Of a DNA stretch of 64,000 nucleotides, positions 12,912 to 26,313 are shown piece by piece; the first letter of the stretch is position 1; the number at the start of each line of letters is the position of its first letter. The position numbers and the translations under genes were made by a program. This DNA comes from Dipetalonema caudispina (Eukaryota > Nematoda > Chromadorea > Rhabditida > Onchocercidae). The stretch lies in the NCBI GenBank assembly GCA_013365325.1, contig JABVXV010000025.1:372001-436000 (forward strand). The letters are read 5' to 3'. The notes beneath the pieces are model-generated. The model was not told the DNA's origin, ran no database searches, and worked only from the letters and a program-made list of their open reading frames with translations.

Positions 12912-13917
12912 GCAAAATCAAGGAAGGAGGAAGCCAGCAATAAGCTCAGTAAATGATATTCAACCGGAACTACTTAAAGTATTATATAACTTACCACCGA
13001 ATTTTGAAGTCCAAGTGAAAAATGCCGAAGAAAAAAGTGGTATCAAAAGAGAACATGTATGCTTCCTGAAAATTCACTTAGATTTCAGTACAATTTAAAA
13101 ATATATCAAAATTTCAGGCTTTCGAAAATTTCAGCAAGAAATTTTTAGGAACCAAAGATTTTAAAAATACCATCCTTGCATATCACAAAATAATGAATAT
13201 ACAGTACTTATCAGTTAACTTCTTACCTATATTTGTTAATTAATCTTGTTCAGTTCGTTTATGGCTTATCAGCTTTTTTGGCTGTTTATATGATTACTGG
13301 TAGCGAAGCTGGTCTCTTGTGCAATATCATCTGTTTTACTTATCCAGCTATTGTTAGCATTCAGGTATATACTTCCATATTCATTACGATCTTTACATGA
13401 TCCATGTAACAAGTATATATTTAAATCGATTTGATTGAACTACAGAAATTCTACATTGTCAACGAAAAGTGAAAAAACTGCCTTCATTTTAGATTATGGA
13501 AAAGAAGCAGGTGGATAAAGCATTTTCATTATTACTGTATTGGATGGTGTTTGCATCTTTCACATTCACTGATTTTCACGCCGGACGAATAATGAGAATT
13601 TTTCCTTTATACTGGGTCATCAAGGTAATATAGCTTAATAAACCATGGCAAAGGTTTTCGCAATACTGAAAAAGTTGTTGAAGCCGCCGAAAAGTCACAT
13701 AATTTTAGAGGAGCCAAATAATTGTCTGTCTTGACTTTCGAGCACTGTTTACTTAATTATATTGAATATTTATTTTCATGCAAATTGGATTTTACAGTGC
13801 ATCTATTGTATGTATCTGTATTTGCCACAAACAGAAGGTATAAATATCTTGGAGGAAAAGGTCATTCTACCGACATTGCAAAACTTTGCTAAAAAGCAAG
13901 CAGGAGAAGCTCCATAA
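12912..13917 (+). CDS. REEP5/YOP1-type (TB2/DP1/HVA22 family) ER membrane-shaping protein, 5' end missing
   Basis: The family forms hairpins in the ER membrane, bends it into tubules and acts with reticulons. Exons: 12912-13056, 13254-13364, 13493-13624, 13798-13917, all joining in phase, with TAA at 13915-13917. The first listed exon gives a soluble segment ending in EEKSGIKREH, comparable to the KLEAKTGVNR segment of REEP5. Hydrophobic stretches follow, including SEAGLLCNIICFTYP (the family's GASLLCNLIGFGYP) and WMVFASFTF (family WVVYGVFS). The end is LPQTEGINILEEKVILPTLQNF, comparable to the C-terminal YKRIIRPFF region. The visible part is 168 residues; REEP5/6 are about 190-210. No in-frame ATG precedes the first exon before a stop, so at least one short upstream exon is missing from this model. 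Confidence 0.85.
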
Positions 13918-15948
13918 AGTACACTACCGTAATCATTATTGTGACAACCAACTTTTATCGGTATTATTTGTCGACTTCATCCAAAGGATAAATAATCGAT
14001 GATATATTGATGAATAATTTTTATTCTTCATTATACGTATCCTATACTTATTATGAAGAAGTACTGACAAATTAAAACTGAACATGATACTGACCAAACT
14101 GATTGTGATCTTTTGCTTATCATAAAAGATAGATATATTCGCAAATACTTTCTAATGAATGCACCGACAAAGCGGTTCAAGTCGTAAATTTGAGTTGAAA
14201 TGCAATATGTCTAGTACTCACAGAATAACTTAGAGATCTCATCACTTCTGAAAAAATGATGGCTTGGCAAGTTGAAACAGAGTGGAACAAATTAGCTGCT
14301 ACTTTCCTCCTAACAACATCCTAAATTTTATAGATCACGAGAAATAATAGGAAGCAAAAGGTAAGGATAAAGTTCGTTTCCAAACACAAAATTGAACACA
14401 ATGAGAAGTGAGCAACAATTTCACCATTCCAATGAGTTGGTCTTGGATTTAAAACTTCATTTATGTAAATTTCTATTAGATTAAAAACAAAATTTCCAAC
14501 ATTTATCTGATTCAAAATTTTGGATTAAATCAGAACTTTAAAGTTGTTGTTCGTTTCGTTTCATTGGATCGAAAAACAACCTGTTCGCTTTCACACTAAG
14601 TACATTTTTCGTCGCGTCGTAAAAAGCAGAGTGATTCATTTTGTTGTGTTTGAAATGGATTTTCATCTGTTCTCAACTGTTATTTCGTTTAAGAACTATT
14701 CAGGCACACTCTGCCATTTGCAACTTTTTATTAATTAAGCTTGCTTAGTGCCTTATATTTGTTTACTGTTTTTGGATTTCGATTTCTGATCATGTAATAT
14801 TCCCGTAGATAGTGACATACTGTAGTGTCAATACGTTTATTACACCACTGAGTCATCACATATTCTAAATAGGCTTGAATGAAAATATTGACACATGCAA
14901 AGTACAATATCGTCTAGGCGGAAATGCAATCCTTATTAGCCTATTTTGAATATATTTTGAGAAGAGTGAAGATGGTCGGTGTTGTGCGCTTTTGAAAGCA
15001 TATTTTTATCGTAACTATGAAATGAAAAATACTTAGATTTGAAATTACTGAAAAAGTTATTTTTATTGACTATCTCTAAAACAAAGTGAATTGCCTGTGG
15101 TTGTGCAGTTGTCATATCAGTGATGTATTAATGTGTCATAATAAGTATTGATTTATTTCGTGAAAACTTATCATTTTTCAACAAAAATAATTTAAAATCT
15201 TCCCTCTTTATGTTTGACATAATTTCTGTTAAAAATTCGAATAAAAGACTAGTTCATAAATGTTTTAGTAATTCACAAATGTTTTAGTGCACATAATAAT
15301 ACTTCATTAATATAGTCTATGAGTGCTTATAAGATCTAAACCTTAGGAAGAATATAATTTGAGATTTAATCCTAAAAAGTAGTAGTTGTTCAGATTGAGC
15401 CATCACAATATTACTCTGACAATGACCCCAGAGAAAGTATAACAAATATCAAATCTCTCAGGTCAAGTAGGTACAAACTATTCACTACCCGCCACCTTGA
15501 CAGCATTCCCTCGAAAGGAGTACGGTAGACATGTATGATATGACACACTACGTATGTTTGAAGTTTGCATATTGTTATTAATAGTTAATGGCGTTCGTAT
15601 GGGTTCGAACTGTTTGGTTAAATTTTGATGAATTTAATTTGGTGATAAATGGTCGGATAAAGAAATGCTTATATTTATCTTAGCATAGCAATATCTCTTC
15701 ATTTATCGGCTTTGCTTGATATTTAGGAAATTTTCCGCAATTTGCTTGAAATTTTATCCTTTTTAGTTTGCATGTCATTTTACTTAATGCTTGGATAATT
15801 TCTATCGCTAAAATAAATGGTAATATTGAACTACTGAATTAATTTTAGACATGCGACAAGTACTACTTTATGTAAGATATCGTCGTGCACGATAAAATGT
15901 CGATTTGTTTTTAATCATTGAATTTGACAACGAAGGAAATCGAGAAAG
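13918..15948. other. Spacer between the REEP and innexin genes
   Basis: Two kilobases of AT-rich DNA with no supported exon. Short open frames on both strands near 14321-14738 overlap each other and have no codon or family signal. The 3' end of the REEP transcript and the innexin promoter should lie here; no exact AATAAA was found close after the REEP stop. Confidence 0.5.
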
Positions 15949-18900
15949 ATGGTATTAACAGCTGTGCTATCTATGGTTCGCTATATTGGCGACATAGATG
16001 ATTGGGATTTTGTTGATCGTTTGCATAGCTATTTTACTACCAACATTCTTATTGCATTTTCTATCCTCGTTAGCTTTAAAGTAAGGCTTTTCTTATTATC
16101 ATCATAATTGAAATAGTAGTTGATTATCACTAATACTCCATAAATAAGATCCAATTTAAATGCAACGGAATATATATATTGGGTAATGAAATGCACAAAG
16201 TTTTATTTACTCCTTAAGTACTTCTTCCTTGTTCTTTAGTATTAATCACTACATGTTTACATATAACAAAAAAGGATATCATATTTGTCTTCTTTATTCT
16301 ACTATGATTTTATGCTTTATTGCTATTAACATTTCCTTTTAGCTATGATGCTTTAATTTATGACATTATTAGCCCTTAACAATGTTATATTATAGTGAAG
16401 AATTTAGAAGGTGTTTTCAAATCAGACTTTTCAAATTTTCAAGCATTAGTAGTTTTTCAGTTTAATGCCTGCGCTGGAGTTTAGCTTTTCTTTTCACATT
16501 ACCTATTGTTTATTTCATTATTGCTTCAGCAATTTGGTGGAAAACCGGTGGAATGTTTGGTACCTGATATCTTTAGTGGATCATGGGAACAGGTAAAAAT
16601 TGTTGCAACTTATCAAAATTTTTAGAATGAAAAAAGATACCAAACTTTTGAAATTTGGGATCTTTTTGTATGCACCTCTTTTCCTTCTTTGCGACAATAA
16701 CTTTTTTGCCATTTGCATTGCATAATCATGCCCTATCACTTGTAACTTAAACAGGCTATTTGGAAAGCCAAATTTTTAATATTCCAATCTCCCATGTATG
16801 CTTTAGATAATTATGTAAAATTGGAAGCTTTTCAGTGTTCAATATTCCTATATTATTATTTTATTTTCACGGTTAAATATTGCAACCTCTTTGAGATGTA
16901 ATGGAAAGCAAAGAAAGATTCCATTTAGACTTTTTTATATATATAAACATAAATTCTTATTATACTTGTTATGCTGCGTTCTTTCAATTCATAATTTTTG
17001 ACTTCCTCTTCTGATTTTTATACAACGATGTTTCCCTATATAAAACATTTATAGCCTGTATTCCATGTAAATTCTGTGCGACTTTACTAAATTTTACGAA
17101 TGGTTCATAGGTTTTCTGTTGCCAGTGCTATTCTTTTTTTGTGCTGCTTTACGCGAGGGATAGTTGTTATTTTTCTTGTTACTGATCAGTGAATTCATTC
17201 TCATGGAAGACATTCAGGTCATAAAACTTTTTCTCTGTTGAGGAAATTCAAGAAGGAACTTTATGGCCTTTTCTATTATCTGCCATGAAATGATGGATGA
17301 TAATATCTGAAACTTGAGTAGATTTTAAGATTTTATTTTCAATTAAAATGAGACAATCAACTTGAGTAAATTTTTATTTTTAATTAAAATGAAGCAACCA
17401 CTCGTTGTAGTATGCAGAGAATTATTGTTGGGCCCAAGATACATATTATATACCAATACGTGAAGTGGTTGCCGGTATACCAACCACGGAGAAAAAACAA
17501 CGGCGGATATCTTACTACCAGTGGGTACCATTCTTTCTCTTAGTTGAAGCAGCCTGTTTTCGATTGCCTAGTCTTGTGTGGAAATATATGGCTGGACATT
17601 CTGGTATGTTTTTGTTAATATTGCTTTTTTGTGCGCTATTCTTAGTTTATAAACATATCTATTGAATACTGGAGGGACAAATTACTTTAGGTTCTTTGGT
17701 AACAGATAAATTTATCAGCAATGGTTCCTTAATGCTCGAGCCTATTGTGTTTTGATAGCATGTGTGTCCGCTTAAGTTAACTTGCGATAATACACGAGTA
17801 GATTTTTTTGATATAAAATGTATGTGAGATGTTTGTCTTGAGCAGTTGGAGATTTTCAACGTTCGGGTTCCTTACAAGCTAATAATTAGTTTTGATTAAG
17901 CATTGTCGCATAGTATTATTTTATTATTCTTATTAATTTAAGGTATTAAATTGCATGAAATTGTGAAGTTATCCTCGGATCCGAACAACATTAAACCAGA
18001 AATAAAGAAAGCTAATATTAAATCACTTACTATGCACTTACATGTAAGTTCTTCAATGAACTTCTCAAAGTTCTAAGAAGATTTTCTTTGTTGTTAACTT
18101 TGTTGAAATTGATTATTTTGTAATGATATGACAGCACAGATAGAATATTTCACAGCTATAATTTCTAAGATTTCATATATTTAGGGAGCTTTAAGGTTTC
18201 ACCGAAGATTACGGAAGAAACAGATTCATCCTCATCGTTATTTAAGAGTCTTCAATATTCCTTATACAGCTTCATTTGTCACATATACATACGTACTTAC
18301 TAAACTTCTTTATCTAGTCAACGCTTGTGTTCAACTGCTAATCATGAACAAGTTAGTTAGATGGCTTTTCAAATACAATTTATTATGATCAAGCAAAATT
18401 TCGAATAAAAATATTTCGGAAAATTTTCGGATACTCCAGTTTATCAGTGGTAGTAAATTTAAATTTCTATTGTGTAGTATGTCAATTTTTTAGATTTCTT
18501 GAGACAGACCGTTATAATTGGTATGGTTTGGGAGCAGCACTTGATCTTCTGAACGGTACGACATGGGAGCAGTCTGGGATGTTTCCACGAGTATCATTAT
18601 GTGATTTCGATGTAGGCGTTTTTGAAATTTCTATTCATTATGTTATTACAGCAATTGGAAGTATGCATTTAAGCCAGTGATCTTTTTCAAATAGCCATTT
18701 TCAGGTTCGTGTGATGGGAAATATTCAAGAGCATACCATACAATGTGTCCTCGTTATTAATATTTTCAACGAGAAAATTTTTATATTTTTATGGTTTTGG
18801 TGTGTCGTTGGAATTATGATGCTTTTTTTGAAAGCTGATTTGTTTTTAATTAGACAGAAGAAAAGTTTTGCTTCTGTAGTTACAATAATTAACTTCATAC

Positions 18901-20811
18901 ATAGATTAAATCGAGTAGGAATATTCACTCAAAATATTACCAGTTTCATACTTTTCACAAAACTATTAAACTGTATTATAGGCACTTGGCTTTAATAATT
19001 TTTACAACTGGCAGTCTAATGTTCTGGGTTGCTGTGTGTTTAATGCCCTATCCTAATCGAAATTTTGTTATACGTCATCTGGAAATGAGTGAATTGCCTT
19101 TCGATGCTCAAGGTGAGTGTGCAAAATTGGAAAGTTTTTCATAACGTAGCGTTCTTTAATGTTTCGATGGACGTGACTGTTTTTAGTATTAGTACCATTC
19201 CATTTGGCATTTGCTAAGTAGATAAGAATATAATGGCGCTATGTATTAAGTTAAAATGTAGTATAAGTAAAATTTCGGAATTTCTTAGCGAAGCAAGTGT
19301 TTTTCTATTTGATATTTGGATACACTTGCTAAATGAAATTTTAGTCCTCCAAGAAGACGAATTTCCAAAATATACTTTGTATTTTCATTGTAACCAAGAC
19401 CAGAAGATTTGGACTGCCGACTGTCTAACCAACAGTCTTCTTTATACATCTCTTAGGATTATTATCACAGAACATGGGTTGAATTTAACATTCTAGTAAA
19501 TAGCAGCTTCGCATATTGGAATGCACTGAAATCACTTCCTAGAAACAGTTTCATTGTAGTACCGATTCTGATCGATATTATTGATTTGTAGAAAGCGAGG
19601 AAGATGTGGAGCGATTCATAAATATGTATTTAAAGAATGATGGTATGTTCGTGATCCGAATGATAACACTCAATTCTGGTGTTATTTTTGGTAATGAACT
19701 GATATTTTCATTGTGGAAATCGTATTTTGGCGTTGAACCGCAGATGCGGCGCTGCAGCTCTTTCCCAGCTGGCGCTACGATATGGTCACCCCCTGCAGGC
19801 ATCTGCTTTGATATTACTTTGATTAGTACAATTGTTAATTTTCAAATGTTTCCATTCTACATAAGTTTTACTAAATGCTGGATGGAATGAGTTTATTTTT
19901 CATGGAATTAAGAGAAGAGTGAAGGGAACATATGCTCAATCTCGTTGTTTCTCAATGTGCTACTTTAGATATCAATGTTTTTATTATGTTGTTGTGGATT
20001 CTTGTGGCGACTTCACTTTTGTTAAAATAATTGCACTATGAATTCACGAAAGCTTGGTTGGAAAATTGAGATTTCCAGATAAGCAGCTTGGCGATTTCGA
20101 TCTTACTCAGTTCGACAACGTTTCTAACTTGAAACTGCTCGAAAAGAAGATTGGTGAAGAAAAGAATGATCAAAATGCCATGGAGACAATCTTGGACGCT
20201 ACGAAAAGTGAGAAAAATCCACTGTTGCCGACACAAAGTGAGTATTATTAGCTGTATTAACTGAAACTTAGAAGTTAAAATATTATCAGCTTAGGTTTTG
20301 ATCATTTATTTTCTTTCACTTTCTTTCTTGCTATTTTTGCTCTGGTTTTCCTGATTTTTGAGATTGACTCGAGGAAGCAATAACTTAAAGGACTCAAAAA
20401 TTCTTGTCTTTTAATCGGTACACGATACCCTGATCAGGCTATATTTAGTACGATGTTTCTTTTTTTATGCAATGAGTCATTGAACTTTGGGAAACTCTTT
20501 TGTGATATCTTCTTCCTTATTATTCATCATTATTTATACTTTTTTTTTCTTTTTTTTTTTATAAGATTTAATACATTGACTCAGATTTATATTTACGTTT
20601 GTCTCTTCTTGAGCAATGTGTAATGCCTTCGGTGATTTATAAAATTTTGAATGTTTTAGAGTCAACTGCTTCTACACAAACCTTCAGAAATACTTCTCCG
20701 AAAATGCCAGTAAACAACGAAAGTCGTTTAACTCATCGTACAGCTCTTTCATCTCACTCATCTTCTGCTTTCAACAGTCCAACGGAAAAGGCTGCAAAGT
20801 TTATGATTTAA
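15949..20811 (+). CDS. Innexin (invertebrate gap-junction channel protein), 11 exons, 488 residues
   Basis: Innexins are four-pass membrane proteins that form gap-junction channels between cells. Exons: 15949-16080, 16530-16592, 17411-17603, 17943-18043, 18185-18351, 18494-18611, 18705-18799, 18982-19112, 19592-19721, 20053-20237, 20660-20811. They total 1,467 bases, exactly 489 codons, and every junction keeps frame. Family signals: [10 protein letters not shown] before the first membrane segment; [12 protein letters not shown] and [15 protein letters not shown] in extracellular loop 1 (two cysteines); YYQWVPF, a near-invariant innexin signature; [12 protein letters not shown] and [23 protein letters not shown] in loop 2 and the following membrane segment (two cysteines). 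The C-terminal cytoplasmic tail is hydrophilic and rich in Ser, Thr, Lys and Asn. The initiator MVL resembles UNC-7/UNC-9-type starts, but I cannot assign a subclade. Introns of up to 0.8 kb contain nothing recognisable. Confidence 0.95.
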
Positions 20812-22093
20812 TATTATCCTTCTTGCGAAGATTTGTGGTAATGTTATCTGATGTATTATGTGGTATGTGAAATATGTTCTGTGAAGTCCAAGACTCCGGA
20901 TTTTTATCCGTAATAACTAAAGCGTTTGTTACTTTAGCTGTAAATCTGGTGTGCTTTCAAAGTAAACCGATGAAGTTTGTATTATATTTGGTTCCAGGCC
21001 AGTCTAAATCTGTTCACTGAAGATATCCATAATGCTCCCACATTGTAACGTAAACTTAGCTTCGAATATTTGTCTAAGATCAATATTTGCATTATTTTTG
21101 ATTCGTTTGGAATTTCTTCCAATTAGTTTTCTTTCATCTTGCCAACTGTTTCATTATCTTAGTTCAGCACCCATGACATTGTTGATCTTCTGTAAATGTT
21201 TCTGAATTTCAATTTATTTGCTTATTCAAAAAACTATTCACGGTGTTTACTTTCGATATTAACGGGTATTATGAAAGGGAATTGAGAAACCTTTTTGGAA
21301 TATAAGGAGCAAAAAGCTAGTGAGTAATGCTTGGCTATTCTAGGTAAATAATGAGTTGATAAACTTTGTTTTCTCTTTACTTTAAGGATCTTAATTTCAA
21401 ATTTTAAAGCCTTCAGTTATTTTGGCTGCCTCTGGCAACTCAATGCTTCTTTTTTTTCGTTAATCTATTTCATTTTTTCACTGAAGGCCTTTGCATAATA
21501 TCTTTATAGCACTTGTTATGCACGCATTACTGTTCGACAGGATTTCACAAATAAAAATCATTATGTGCGTTGTGTGTTGACACTGTTTTTGAATATTTAG
21601 GGTCAAATAAAGCGTGTTTTTCCCTCTCGGAAGAAATGTCCATCAAATTCCACTATTCTCCCCTAAAATTTAACGTGATCAGCGTTTCTCTTAAATTTTT
21701 GCAAATTGCAATTTACATAAACTCGGAACTGACGAAAAAAAATGATAACAAGATGTTGCGAAAGATGCATTCTATTAAATGATTAATGTTGATTACGACA
21801 ATGAGATATTGATGGGATTTGCACAATTCGGCCATACATTTCGTCCATAAATTTTGATCATTTTGAATTAATTTATCATTGTTAGTTAATATTTCATAGA
21901 AAAAGGTCAGATCGTAAGCTATTCACTACTGTGATAAGAAATTGCCGGCAAGGTAATTACAGACTTCAGAACATGTGGGAATGCCTGGGGTCAAGAATCT
22001 ATTTAAGGATGCGCACTCACCAACTCTGTCCTTGATTCCTGATTCATGTTTGGAAATCCATAACTTATCCATAACACTTCAGAAATTGGTTCG
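20812..22093. other. Spacer between the innexin gene and the unrecognised gene at 22094
   Basis: AT-rich sequence with no supported exon. The open frame at 21570-21782 has no family or codon signal. A CTTCAG acceptor at 22075-22080 lies about 14 bases before the ATG of the next gene and is a plausible spliced-leader addition site. Confidence 0.4.
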
Positions 22094-23143
22094 ATGAGCT
22101 TTTTTTCAAGAGATACATTCGATCGTTCAATTTCGAAGTCCCGGGAAAAAGAACGACGGTCGACAGTATCCTATGCATCACCATCTGCACCATTTTCAGC
22201 GGATACAGAAGCGGAACAAAGGAAGAAAGGAAGGTTTTTAAACCAAGAAGATATGGAAATCCAAAAACACCCAATTAATGAAGAAAATGAGGTGGTATGG
22301 GTTTAATTAAAACAAACTTTTAGGAGCTATCCAGTCCAGAAAAAAATGACCTTTATTCAAAAGAATTACCATCGGTTCATGATCTTGGTGTCCTATTTTA
22401 ATTTGATCTACTATTCGCTAGAAGTAATGGCTTCCTGGTTAAGTCACCTACAAAATGATCTTTTCCAGCCTAAAATAGCTCGTCAAGAATCGCTTGAGTA
22501 TTGTCGGGATAAGTTGATTATTAAACCGAAGAAGATGCCTTATGATCAGAAACAGGTTTTTTCCTTATTTCCAGTTGTGTTACGATCGGATAACCAAACT
22601 GTACTCACTATCTTTGTGGTGCTGTATAACCATTTTGTTGCGTCTTCACTTCCATCCCATCATTAATAACTGATTTCCCCATGATTTCATCTCCAAATCC
22701 GAAGTTTAACCGTCAAGTTAAAGTTTGGAATCTGTGAGTAATATAATGAATAGGTTTCTGATAAAAGCTCCATTTAGCGGAAGATATCACAAGGGATCAC
22801 AAAGCAACGATCAGATTATCCGACCATGGAAGACATATGCAGTGATTGGGAATCATATGATGAAGCAGAACAAATGACCAAACAACCAGAAACAAAGGCC
22901 TATAATGAGTCGAAGAACTCTATTCTACGACAAGATCAAACACAGAAAGAGGAGCCTCAATTGCAGCAACAACAATCTCTACAATATCACCAAAATACAC
23001 AATATAATCAGCAAGTGCAACACTATCAAATTCAACAACGTCAGTTACCCAAAAAGGATCATCTTGAACGGCCTAAAAATGAACCAGTCGAAAAACAACA
23101 ATCGAAAAAGAAATCAAATGCATATTTGAAACCCAACGAATGA
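22094..23143 (+). CDS. Unrecognised hydrophilic Gln-rich protein, four exons
   Basis: I do not recognise this protein. Proposed exons are 22094-22291, 22324-22389, 22469-22555 and 22778-23143, all phase 0, giving 238 residues ending at TGA 23141-23143. The N-terminal half is rich in Ser, Arg, Glu and Lys. The middle reads PKIARQESLEYCRDKLIIKP. The last exon starts acidic (MEDICSDWESYDEAEQ) and then becomes a Gln/Tyr/Asn/His-rich low-complexity tract (about 22961-23045) with a lysine-rich end. There are no signal peptide, membrane segments or cysteine pattern, so a disordered nuclear or cytoplasmic protein is likely. The model needs a 32-nt first intron (22292-22323), unusually short. Alternatively a donor near 22233 joins the frame of 22346 onward, which stays open through the 22469 exon. 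Coding character is good in exons 1 and 4, less certain in exon 2. Confidence 0.65.
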
Positions 23144-26100
23144 TTTCATTTTACAAAATATTTTTTGCACTCCGGTTGAATTGTGATCTAACACAGCACA
23201 TAAGATTGTTTATTTCTATCCTATTGAATTCAATGAAATTTTAAAAGTTGAAAACAGACATGACTCGATGAAGAGCAGTATTATTGCATAAACGTTGATG
23301 GATGTATCGATAATAATTAATAATTAATTTGAGCGACTTAATAATATTAAATTATTCATTACCGGAACCATCGAAACATTTCGACGATGTGAAAACAAGT
23401 AAGAAGAATTTAATTCTGAATACGTGGTTCGATCATATTTGTAACTAACTTTAAGCGACATAATTTCTTATCTTCAAGCAAACTTATAGAAATAGTTTAA
23501 AATGATCTAAGCAGCATCCTCCCTATATTTCTACACTCCATAATCCATGCTCATTAAGAAGAAACACAGCATAGTAAAGGATCATGTTTACAAGGATTAG
23601 AATATGTTTATGTAAATCAGCAAGTGGTTGCCATATTCAAAGAAAGATTGCGGTTGCACCGTTTACGACCTTTTTACGATCATCGTTTACAACACTTCCG
23701 CTCGCCGGAGAACCACTATTCACTCTTAATTTGCATTATTAATCATAAATTAGCCATTTTTAACATACTTTTTTTTCAGCTGTTAGATATTCACAATAAA
23801 TATATTAATCACAAATTATTGCTTAAATTTAAAATTGTTAAACTTTTATTCAGTCTCGAATTCCATTTAGAAAAGCCTTGAAATTCTCAAAATAATATAC
23901 TTTCAGTATCTTTTGTCTAAATATTTGAATATTCTTATTTCTAAAGTATCTTTCAGATTTCAAAAATTATTTTAGTGCTATATACAACAAATTCATCCTC
24001 TTATTTACAAATTTCTGCATTCTATGTCTGTTGAAATAAAGCAGAAAATAATAATAGCTTCTCATTTTATCGGTGTATTATATGTCCATGCATTAATGTA
24101 ATACCATACCTTTCAATCAGATCTAAACTGTTGCCACATCTTTCCACAGTTAAACTATACGCAAGATAGGACCTAATATGAATTCTATTCATATGAGATC
24201 AGAAGCTAACAAAGTCGTTATGCTTCAGCAAGTTATATTCAAGAAGACATGAAAGACAAAGAAATAATTTCATCCTGAAATATTATCGTGACTGAATTTA
24301 ATGGAAAATCGACTTTTATTATGAGATCAATTACAATTAAAAGTTTGATATTTTTACTTCCCATAATTTTCTGGGGAAAAATTAGGGAGATTTTTGCAAA
24401 TGAACTGCTCCCTTCTCTTTATCTCTCCCACGGATCATAACCATATTTCTTTTTGGTACGATAGGGTCATTACCGAGGTATCTTAAGGTCAACCCTAATT
24501 TAGAGTTTAGCGGAATGTATGTCTTTTTTAGGCATTGTTCGGTGCATGGAATATTTCATCCACGGCTTAAAGCCATATTTCTTCTGTCCGAAATCAATAA
24601 TGCGATACGATCCTTTTATTTTCAACCGCCATCATACCTTAATTACTACCATCTCTTAATTAGTTGTTATCAATGAACTGTGTAGAAATACATGCGCGGA
24701 TACACTAATATGCACACATAAATAAATACATAAAACGAATGTTTTATATTCACTTAGAATCATTGTCCATCTTCTTTTTCTTTTAATTTTATTTCAGTCA
24801 AAAATAAAAATGTGAATCCTTTAAATGTTATTGATAACTTACAGAGTGATATCATGGAAAATACAGCATTATCTATCGTGTAAAATTACTTTTTCTATTG
24901 ATTAGTTTAAAAAATCACTAATAATCTCTCTATCCTACTGCGTTTCCTCTCTTGTTAATCCGGAATTTTTGATTAGTTCAATATATCAATTCCTCAATCT
25001 GTATTTTTTTCGAGAGCTTCAAGGATGCGAGCATCCGTCCACAGGCATTGGGATACCGGATAATGGTTATTCATTCCTGACAATCTCATTGTTTAACACA
25101 GTCCCCAGTTTATTCAAAATCTCTTTTGAAAATTATATAGAGTAAAAAAAAAGTCATCTTTAACCGGAAGATGAATTATGATGAGTCCTTGTAGGAAGTC
25201 AATGATGAGGTACTGTTTTCAGCACTTTTTATTGCCCAGTTTTTTTTCTTTTCTCGTCATTTCAAATTTTAGTTTCACACCGGAATTTAAAAAGAAAAGG
25301 GTTTTTTTTTTTTGCAACCTCTGAAGATCTCTTTTTTTCGTTGATAGTTGATGCTATTATTAGTTATTTGTGACTGCAGATGTTTCAACAATTTTTTTTC
25401 CTTTGCCGCCCTGTTATTTACCTACAACAGTTCGACTTCCTTCCGTTCCGGTAAGGAGTGGTGGATTGAGGAAGTGTGAAATTAAACCAAAATAACCATT
25501 AAGCTTTAATGTTATGTTTAATTAAGTTCTACATATATATCCTTCCCTTCTGATATAAAAAAAATTCAAAAGCAAAGATACACATTTTTCTGGATGTTAT
25601 GCTTATTTAATGATTGATACAGATGTATAATTTATATTTACACAGTGAGCGGTATAAATAATACAAAAGCTTTTCTTTTCTACAGGTGTTACTATTAATA
25701 CACTATTAAAAAAGTTCTAAACCTTTGCCCGTTTTCTGACCCCTTTTAATTAGATTAGTGTTGTTAATCTGATGTATTCATCCTTTGGTAACAAAATGCT
25801 TTTCCATTGTCGCTAAATCTTTGAACATCATTTATTACAAAAAGGTCATCTTAATCCAATTCTGGAAAGCAAATAAAGAACAGATGTGCGCAACAATCAC
25901 CACTTGCCACACAGATGGTAATTCGTTCACTTTTGCGGTGAAATCCGTGTAGTTAGAAGTTATTGCAGAGGCTAATTAACTCAATCACTCTTTCGTCATT
26001 AATCAGTAAAATTACTTTCCATATTCAATTGCATTCTACGAATTACGCTTACCAAATGATGGCTTCAATTCTATCATCGTGAACACGTAAAGAAAGCATT

Positions 26101-26155
26101 CACGTGTAACATATTGCTACAGAAACAAAAATACGTTTTGGAACATCAAATTACG

Positions 26156-26313
26156 CAATTAATCAAATGGATAATATAATTAATTATGGATAACAACCAT
26201 TCAAATGTGATATTCAAAACGATATGGTTAATTTCAAATATAAATAAGTTATTTATATTATGGCGGATATATTTACTATTCATAATTATTTATCTTATCC
26301 ATTTAATTAATTG
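26156..26313. repeat. Imperfect inverted repeat, arms of about 33 bp
   Basis: The left arm 26156-26189 begins CAATTAATCAAATGGATAA. The right arm 26281-26313 reads, as reverse complement, CAATTAATTAAATGGATAA and continues to match imperfectly. Total span is 158 bp with about 90 bp between the arms. The form resembles a foldback or MITE-like element, but no flanking target-site duplication was confirmed. Confidence 0.6.

Noticed and set aside
15600..15625. GGGTTCGAACTG, resembling a tRNA B-box
   Set aside because: No matching A-box or cloverleaf can be built from the upstream 70 bases.
15949..23143. Innexin and the following orphan gene as a nematode operon
   Set aside because: The spacing of about 1.3 kb between stop and next ATG is larger than typical operon gaps, and no spliced-leader evidence distinguishes the two.
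23624..23881. Plus-strand open frame following AAATCAG
   Set aside because: The first 35 codons look mildly protein-like (Arg/His-rich), but the rest is low-information AT sequence and no second exon or homology is visible.
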